A DNA stretch of 6,963 nucleotides from Mariprofundaceae bacterium (GTDB lineage Bacteria; Pseudomonadota; Zetaproteobacteria; Mariprofundales; Mariprofundaceae), in the NCBI GenBank assembly GCA_030950825.1, contig JAUZQT010000122.1:1-6963 (forward strand), read 5' to 3'. This document shows positions 5,416-6,963 of the stretch, piece by piece (the stretch's first letter is position 1; each line of letters starts with the position of its first letter). The translations under genes were made by a program, and so were the position numbers. The notes under the pieces are model-generated. The model did no database searches and was not told where the DNA came from. It was given only the letters and a program-made list of their open reading frames with translations.

Positions 5416-6090
5416 CTACTGGTGGTTTTTACACCATAATTTGGAGCGAATAATCGCTTGTTCGCGCCGCCATGCTTCAATCTTCTCGTGGTTCCCACTT
5501 AACAATACACTGGGGACGCGTTTACCTTCAAACACTTCAGGGCGCGTATAATGCGGCCAGTCCAATATACCTTCTTCAGTAAAGGAATCGAGTACAGCCG
5601 AATCCGCTGAACCCAACACTCCTGGAAGCAAACGAATCACCGCATCAAGTACAGACAGTGCTGCTGGCTCACCACCAGACAATACATAATCACCCAATGA
5701 CAGTTGCTCATCCACTTCATCACAAATACGCTCATCAAAGCCCTCATAACGCCCACAAAGAAGGGTAATATGCGCTTTTTCTACATATTCAAGGGCTTTG
5801 GATTGCCCAAACCGTATACCCGATGGGGTAAGCATCACGACATGGGTTTGTGGGTCACGCTTGCGTGCTTGGCGAATCGCCGCCACCACAGGTTCAGGCT
5901 TCATCAACATGCCTGGCCCTCCGCCATAAGGTTTATCGTCGACTGTACGATGCTTGTCGGTGGAAAAATCGCGAATTTGAATGCAATCAACCCTGGCGAG
6001 GCTTGCTTCAATAGCACGCTTGGGAATCGAGCAGCTTAATGGAGAATTAAAGAACTCTGGAAATAAGGTTAAGATTTGGGCGTGAAACAT
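5416..6090 (-). CDS. trmD: tRNA (guanine37-N1)-methyltransferase TrmD
   Basis: TrmD transfers a methyl group from S-adenosylmethionine to N1 of G37, next to the anticodon in tRNAs reading CNN and some other codons, and prevents +1 frameshifting. The 224-residue protein shows the SPOUT trefoil-knot signatures: HRTVDDKPYGGGPGM (47-61), LLCGRYEGFDERI (110-122) and LSLGDYVLSGGEPAAL (130-145). The residues equivalent to E. coli R154 and D169 are R153 (IRLLPGVLG) and D168 (DSF). The conserved HYTRPEVFEG and VLLSGNH segments follow. The start ATG lies inside the 3' end of rimM (22-nt overlap), with GGGA at 6098-6101 as a likely binding site, implying translational coupling. The C-terminus stops soon after the AWRREQA helix and lacks the RRPELL-type tail of the 255-residue E. 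coli enzyme; the methyltransferase core is complete. Confidence 0.97.
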   Translation of the reverse strand: MFHAQILTLFPEFFNSPLSCSIPKRAIEASLARVDCIQIRDFSTDKHRTVDDKPYGGGPGMLMKPEPVVAAIRQARKRDPQTHVVMLTPSGIRFGQSKALEYVEKAHITLLCGRYEGFDERICDEVDEQLSLGDYVLSGGEPAALSVLDAVIRLLPGVLGSADSAVLDSFTEEGILDWPHYTRPEVFEGKRVPSVLLSGNHEKIEAWRREQAIIRSKLWCKNHQ

Positions 6091-6611
6091 GCTTCCATCC
6101 CATCCAACAGGCAGATATTCACACGGCGCTCTTCCATATCAACCACTTGCACGACATCCTCAGTAAAAGGCAGCATCCACTCACCTTGCACATCTGCACT
6201 TTCAGATGTTTTAACCACCAAAATATCCTGCGCACCATAGGCTTCTAAAGCCCAGACAGAACCAATCAGTTGATCATCAACATAGACATTACAGCCCAGT
6301 AGATTTTCCCACAAATATTCACCATCTTCCACTTCAATATCATCTGCGGAAACCCAGATTTTCACTCTCTTAAGCTGCTCTGCTTGTGTACGGGTCGTTA
6401 CACCTTCAAGTTCGGCCAACATCCCCTTATTACCATGCTGCCAGCAGCGATCAACAGCATATGCTTTCACGTTCTCCGCCGTCATACCCAAATACCAACA
6501 AGAATACCCAGCGATGCCAGAGGCAGGCCGGGTATCCGAATAAACAGTCAGTGTGCCTTTCAGGCCATGCACGCCTAAAATAGTGCCCACACAAATTAAT
6601 GTATCAGTCAT
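6069..6611 (-). CDS. rimM: Ribosome maturation factor RimM
   Basis: RimM is a 30S assembly factor that binds S19 and helps mature the head of the small subunit. The 180-residue protein has both family domains. The N-terminal RimM barrel has the GVHGLKG motif (13-19) and a GTLTVYSDT strand. The C-terminal PRC-barrel-like domain starts near EYLWENLLGCNVY (98-110) and includes MLPFTEDVVQVVD (146-158). Length is normal for the family. The ATG at 6609-6611 has no clear Shine-Dalgarno sequence; a hairpin at 6621-6655 occupies the region just upstream, which would keep RimM expression below that of S16. The gene lies 56 nt downstream of rpsP and overlaps trmD by 22 nt. Confidence 0.96.
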   Translation of the reverse strand: MTDTLICVGTILGVHGLKGTLTVYSDTRPASGIAGYSCWYLGMTAENVKAYAVDRCWQHGNKGMLAELEGVTTRTQAEQLKRVKIWVSADDIEVEDGEYLWENLLGCNVYVDDQLIGSVWALEAYGAQDILVVKTSESADVQGEWMLPFTEDVVQVVDMEERRVNICLLDGMEACFTPKS

Positions 6612-6620
6612 GCTATAAAG

Positions 6621-6655
6621 AAAGACGTGGCTTTATAAAATATTAGCACGTCTTT
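6621..6655 (-). promoter_or_regulatory. Hairpin in the rpsP-rimM gap, likely attenuator or translation-limiting structure
   Basis: On the minus strand, AAAGACGTG (complement of 6647-6655) and CACGTCTTT (complement of 6621-6629) form a perfect 9-bp inverted repeat around a 17-nt loop. It ends 9 nt before the rimM start codon and is followed by CTTTAT, a broken U-rich run. It could partly terminate transcription after rpsP or hinder ribosome access to rimM. Lower expression of rimM and trmD than of the ribosomal protein genes is known in the E. coli trmD operon. Confidence 0.6.
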
Positions 6656-6667
6656 ATCCAAGAATAG

Positions 6668-6919
6668 TTAAGCAGTTGCCTTAGCAGAAGTCTTGGCAAT
6701 CAGGCTTGCAACACGATCTGATGGCTTCGCGCCCAAATCAGTCCATGCTTTCACACGCTCAAGATCCAACTCAATTACTTCTGGTTCCTTGCAAGGATCA
6801 TAGTAGCCCAATTTCTCAATAAATGCGCCATCACGACGTTTGCGTTCATCCATTACTACAACTGCATAAAACGGACGTTTTTTACGTCCACCACGTTGCA
6901 AGCGAATCACTGTTGCCAT
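6668..6919 (-). CDS. rpsP: 30S ribosomal protein S16
   Basis: S16 is a small-subunit body protein that binds 16S rRNA early in assembly. The 83-residue product has the family start MATVIRLQRGGRKKRPFY, the block VVMDERKRRDGAFIEKLGYYDP and the C-terminal DRVASLIAKT, with the usual length. A strong GGAGG (6929-6933) lies nine nt before the ATG. It is the first gene of the rpsP-rimM-trmD operon on this strand; the -10-like element at 6948-6953 suggests transcription starts just upstream. Confidence 0.98.
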   Translation of the reverse strand: MATVIRLQRGGRKKRPFYAVVVMDERKRRDGAFIEKLGYYDPCKEPEVIELDLERVKAWTDLGAKPSDRVASLIAKTSAKATA

Positions 6920-6940
6920 AGTTCAAAACCTCCAAAATCA

Positions 6941-6953
6941 GGCGCGCACTATA
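6941..6953 (-). promoter_or_regulatory. Putative -10 element and GC-rich discriminator of the rpsP operon
   Basis: On the minus strand, TATAGT (6948-6953) is followed directly by GCGCGCC (6941-6947). A GC-rich discriminator after the -10 is typical of stringently controlled rRNA and ribosomal protein promoters. The -35 hexamer would lie beyond the window edge, so the call rests on the -10 region alone. Confidence 0.4.
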
Positions 6954-6963
6954 ACTGGCAGCC

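Noticed and set aside
5418..5436. TGGTG/CACCA hairpin at the end of trmD
   Set aside because: Only five pairs, lies in coding sequence, and no U-run follows on the minus strand.
5704..6039. Open frame on the plus strand opposite trmD (111 codons)
   Set aside because: It is the antisense shadow of a strongly conserved trmD sequence, and no recognisable protein or binding site supports it.

Overview
This window looks like chromosome from a Gram-negative proteobacterium. The rpsP-rimM-trmD order, the HPK4-type hybrid histidine kinase and the Sec signal peptide all fit this. Base composition is moderately AT-rich, most visibly in the 5' half of the kinase gene. A gamma- or zetaproteobacterium is plausible, but nothing in the sequence fixes the genus.

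Layout from left to right. (1) The 3' end of an unidentified plus-strand gene (to 128). It is followed by a long imperfect hairpin (151-227) whose core looks like a bidirectional intrinsic terminator. (2) A two-gene minus-strand operon, read right to left: a small cysteine-rich Roadblock/LC7-like protein (1230-1607), then, 9 nt downstream, a 299-residue protein that fuses a flavohaemoglobin-type globin domain to a truncated-haemoglobin domain (321-1220). (3) A divergent regulatory region of about 200 nt with promoter-like elements on both strands. (4) A two-gene plus-strand operon: an exported PhnD-like periplasmic binding protein (1815-2648) and, 9 nt later, a membrane-bound hybrid histidine kinase (2658-5255) with HAMP, two PAS domains, HisKA, HATPase and a C-terminal receiver domain. 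(5) A 160-nt convergent intergenic stretch with no gene seen. (6) The minus-strand housekeeping operon rpsP (6668-6919), rimM (6069-6611) and trmD (5416-6090). rplS, which commonly follows trmD, is not found here.

How the parts may work together (inference). The binding protein has no transporter genes beside it and is paired with a sensor kinase, so it probably feeds ligand information to the kinase's periplasmic domain rather than to an importer. The divergent globin-Roadblock pair shares the regulatory region and may be a target of, or partner in, the same response, perhaps to an oxyanion, oxygen or NO-related signal. The two most unusual items are the double-globin fusion coupled to a Roadblock protein, and the binding protein-kinase pair. 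The missing rplS and the short TrmD C-terminus suggest that this accessory block adjoins an old rearrangement point.
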